Of a DNA stretch of 64,000 bases, positions 63,180 through 64,000 are shown piece by piece. The stretch covers positions 28,474 through 92,473 of the forward strand of contig JAFQOR010000029.1 of assembly GCA_017403125.1 (NCBI GenBank), read 5' to 3'. The notes beneath the pieces are model-generated. The model did no database searches. It worked only from the letters and a program-made list of their open reading frames with translations, and was not told the DNA's origin. This stretch comes from Alistipes sp. GTDB lineage: Bacteria; Bacteroidota; Bacteroidia; Bacteroidales; Rikenellaceae. Each line of letters opens with the position of its first letter. Position 1 is the stretch's first letter. The translations under genes and the position numbers were made by a program.

Positions 63180-63423
63180 AAAAAAGAAAGTGTGGAGATG
63201 TTCGTTTATTTAAAGATAGGCATTTGGCGTGGCCTCGACGAAAATAAACTTATACTCCACACCTGTACAGTATGTGGAGTAGGCACAGAACATGCCGACA
63301 TAGCATACCAATACAAGTGATGTAAGCATTCGTTATCCCCTCGTCAAAAATCGCCAAATTTTATCTTTAAGGATTAGCGAAACACTTTCACTAATAAATG
63401 TCTGTCGAGAGCGCACTCTCAAC
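63180..63423 (-). ncRNA. Structured RNA 3: homologue of structured RNA 1
   Basis: Minus strand, about 243 nt. The 5' hairpin GTTGAGAG/CTCTCGAC (63423-63404) lies directly below the -7 box TAATTTTG (63435-63428). GAAAGTGT (63389-63382) pairs with ACACTTTC (63193-63186), and GTGTGGAG with CTCCACAC and GTTTATTT with AAATAAAC form nested pairs. The 3' end CTCCACACTTTCTTTTTT matches RNA 1 exactly. The apical TGTTCTGT (63292-63285) lies 131 nt from the 5' end (133 in RNA 1), flanked by GGCA/TGCC where RNA 1 has GGGGT/ACCCC: different bases, same pairing. The DUF1566-like gene starts 48 nt beyond its terminator. Confidence 0.72.
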
Positions 63424-63427
63424 AATA

Positions 63428-63435
63428 CAAAATTA
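63428..63435 (-). promoter_or_regulatory. -7 box TAATTTTG of structured RNA 3
   Basis: The minus-strand TAATTTTG is followed by TATTGTTGA, as the RNA 1 promoter is followed by TATTGTCGA. Confidence 0.7.
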
Positions 63436-63521
63436 AGCAAACTTTTTTGATTGAGCAAGAAATATATAGTAATTATTAGTCTTATCCAAAATTGCGCAAG
63501 TGTAAAAATTTTGGCAGAAAA

Positions 63522-63552
63522 TTTGTTTTGTTACCAAATATTGGTAACTTTG
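63522..63552 (+). promoter_or_regulatory. Promoter of parDE
   Basis: TTTG (63522-63525) and TAACTTTG (63545-63552) are 19 nt apart. The start near 63559 gives a ~10-nt leader to ATG 63570. Confidence 0.75.
63531..63547. promoter_or_regulatory. Palindromic operator overlapping the parDE promoter
   Basis: TTACCAAATATTGGTAA is a perfect 7-3-7 inverted repeat. It lies between the -33 and -7 elements and covers the first three bases of the -7 box, a suitable target for the ribbon-helix-helix antitoxin ParD in autorepression. Confidence 0.7.
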
Positions 63553-63569
63553 TAGAAAATTATTGCGAT

Positions 63570-63815
63570 ATGAAAACGACATCTGTAGCATTGGGAGCTT
63601 ATTTCGAGAATTTTATCAGAATGAAAGTTGAGCAGGGGCGTTACAATAATGCCAGCGAGGTTATTCGTGCCGGCTTGCGCCTTTTGGAGGAGAACGAGAG
63701 TCATCTGCAAGAGCTGAAGATGGCAATTGCCGAGGGTATTGAGAGTGGTATTGCCACTGGGTTTAACGCTGAGGAGCACCTTAAAGCACTAAAAGCAAAA
63801 CGAGCAAATGGCTAA
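63570..63815 (+). CDS. ParD-family antitoxin
   Basis: 81 residues from ATG 63570 (frames opening upstream run through the promoter). The N-terminal ribbon-helix-helix ([20 protein letters not shown], then [19 protein letters not shown]) is the ParD/CC2985 DNA-binding and dimerisation domain. The C-terminal tail ([15 protein letters not shown], then [14 protein letters not shown]) would wrap the toxin. It neutralises the ParE toxin encoded next and represses its own promoter. The last 8 nt overlap parE. Confidence 0.92.
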   Translation: MKTTSVALGAYFENFIRMKVEQGRYNNASEVIRAGLRLLEENESHLQELKMAIAEGIESGIATGFNAEEHLKALKAKRANG

Positions 63816-64000
63816 ATATCACCTAACCAACAAGGCAGTCGAGGACTTATCCAACATCTGGGAATATACGGTTGACACTTGGTCGGAGCGACAAGCTGAC
63901 GACTATTACAATATGCTGATCGCATCGTTTCAGAAAATCACCGAGAACCCTCGACTATTCGGCTTAAAGTATGAAGAAATCGCAGAGGGTCTGTACGGAT
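63808..64000 (+). CDS. ParE-family toxin, N-terminal 64 residues (3' end outside window)
   Basis: Starts at ATG 63808 inside the parD end and runs off the window. [20 protein letters not shown] matches the ParE/RelE-fold toxin opening, followed by [20 protein letters not shown] and [17 protein letters not shown]. ParE toxins poison DNA gyrase. The C-terminal functional residues are beyond the window, so its activity cannot be judged. Confidence 0.88.
   Translation, partial: MAKYHLTNKAVEDLSNIWEYTVDTWSERQADDYYNMLIASFQKITENPRLFGLKYEEIAEGLYG

Larger units (their letters stand above)
63436..63569. other. Divergent region between RNA 3 and parD
   Basis: AT-rich spacer with the parD promoter and operator on its right. 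No coding content seen. Confidence 0.55.

Noticed and set aside
63198-63320. A 40-codon frame (MFVYLKIGIWRGLD...) opposite structured RNA 3
   Set aside because: It lies antisense to the RNA; the codons are explained by its paired arms. No promoter points in this direction.
1-64000. tRNA, rRNA, CRISPR array or insertion sequence
   Set aside because: I looked for tRNA T-arm motifs, 16S/23S-like stretches, regularly spaced repeats and transposase motifs and found none. Short or divergent tRNAs could have been missed by eye.

Overview
The window is a chromosomal segment of a member of the Bacteroidales. Protein content (BamA/OmpH cluster, a GTPase-defective EF-G2, a DUF5723-type barrel, CTC-type L25, degenerate DksA) and at least a dozen promoters with the Bacteroidota -7 box TAnnTTTG, several with TTTG 18-20 nt upstream, support this. 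Base composition and protein style suggest Rikenellaceae/Alistipes, but that is a guess. No tRNA, rRNA, CRISPR array or insertion sequence was found. The window is mostly housekeeping, with accessory genes at both ends.

Layout. 1-3.5 kb: 3' end of recJ, a structured RNA, a small lipoprotein, a zinc-ribbon membrane protein, a DksA-like protein. 3.5-12.3 kb (minus): ABC exporter, nrnA, two OmpH/Skp chaperones, bamA, uppS, nadK. 12.3-15.6 kb (plus): pdxJ, cca, a membrane metallophosphoesterase. 15.9-22.8 kb (minus): ileS, yebC, a patatin-POTRA-barrel protein. 22.9-29.2 kb (plus operon): pheS, TPR protein, EnvC-like factor, ybeY, mnmG, ending in a terminator hairpin that is also a perfect parS sequence. 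29.5-35.2 kb (minus): ilvE with a second near-perfect parS, metG, a plug-less outer-membrane barrel. 35.3-44.6 kb (plus): thioesterase, EF-G2, sppA, mrp, an AT-rich 620-bp gap that looks like the replication origin, aspartate kinase, rplY, pth. 44.9-49.6 kb: a tandem pair of 751-aa lipoproteins. 49.7-56.5 kb: M1 aminopeptidase, membrane LytTR regulator, fabH-fabF-fabG. 56.7-64 kb: a second kind of structured RNA, small exported proteins, a DUF5723 barrel/lipoprotein pair, a DUF1566-type exported protein with another structured RNA in front of it, and a parDE toxin-antitoxin module cut by the window end.

Main points. (1) Strand composition flips from C>G to G>C on the plus strand across about 35-43 kb, whatever the gene orientation. 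The flip coincides with an AT-rich gap carrying three exact TTATCAACA boxes, and parS sites lie 12 kb away, so the window probably spans oriC. (2) Two ~240-nt rod-shaped RNAs, at opposite ends of the window, share promoter, apical loop and terminator. Together with an unrelated ~295-nt structured RNA, each lies 48-79 nt upstream of, and in the same direction as, a short exported-protein gene that has no obvious promoter of its own. They may be 6S-like or Bacteroidales-type small RNAs, terminator-bearing leaders, or both. (3) A purine-rich hairpin repeat with GTTAGGGAG units occurs in three intergenic gaps.
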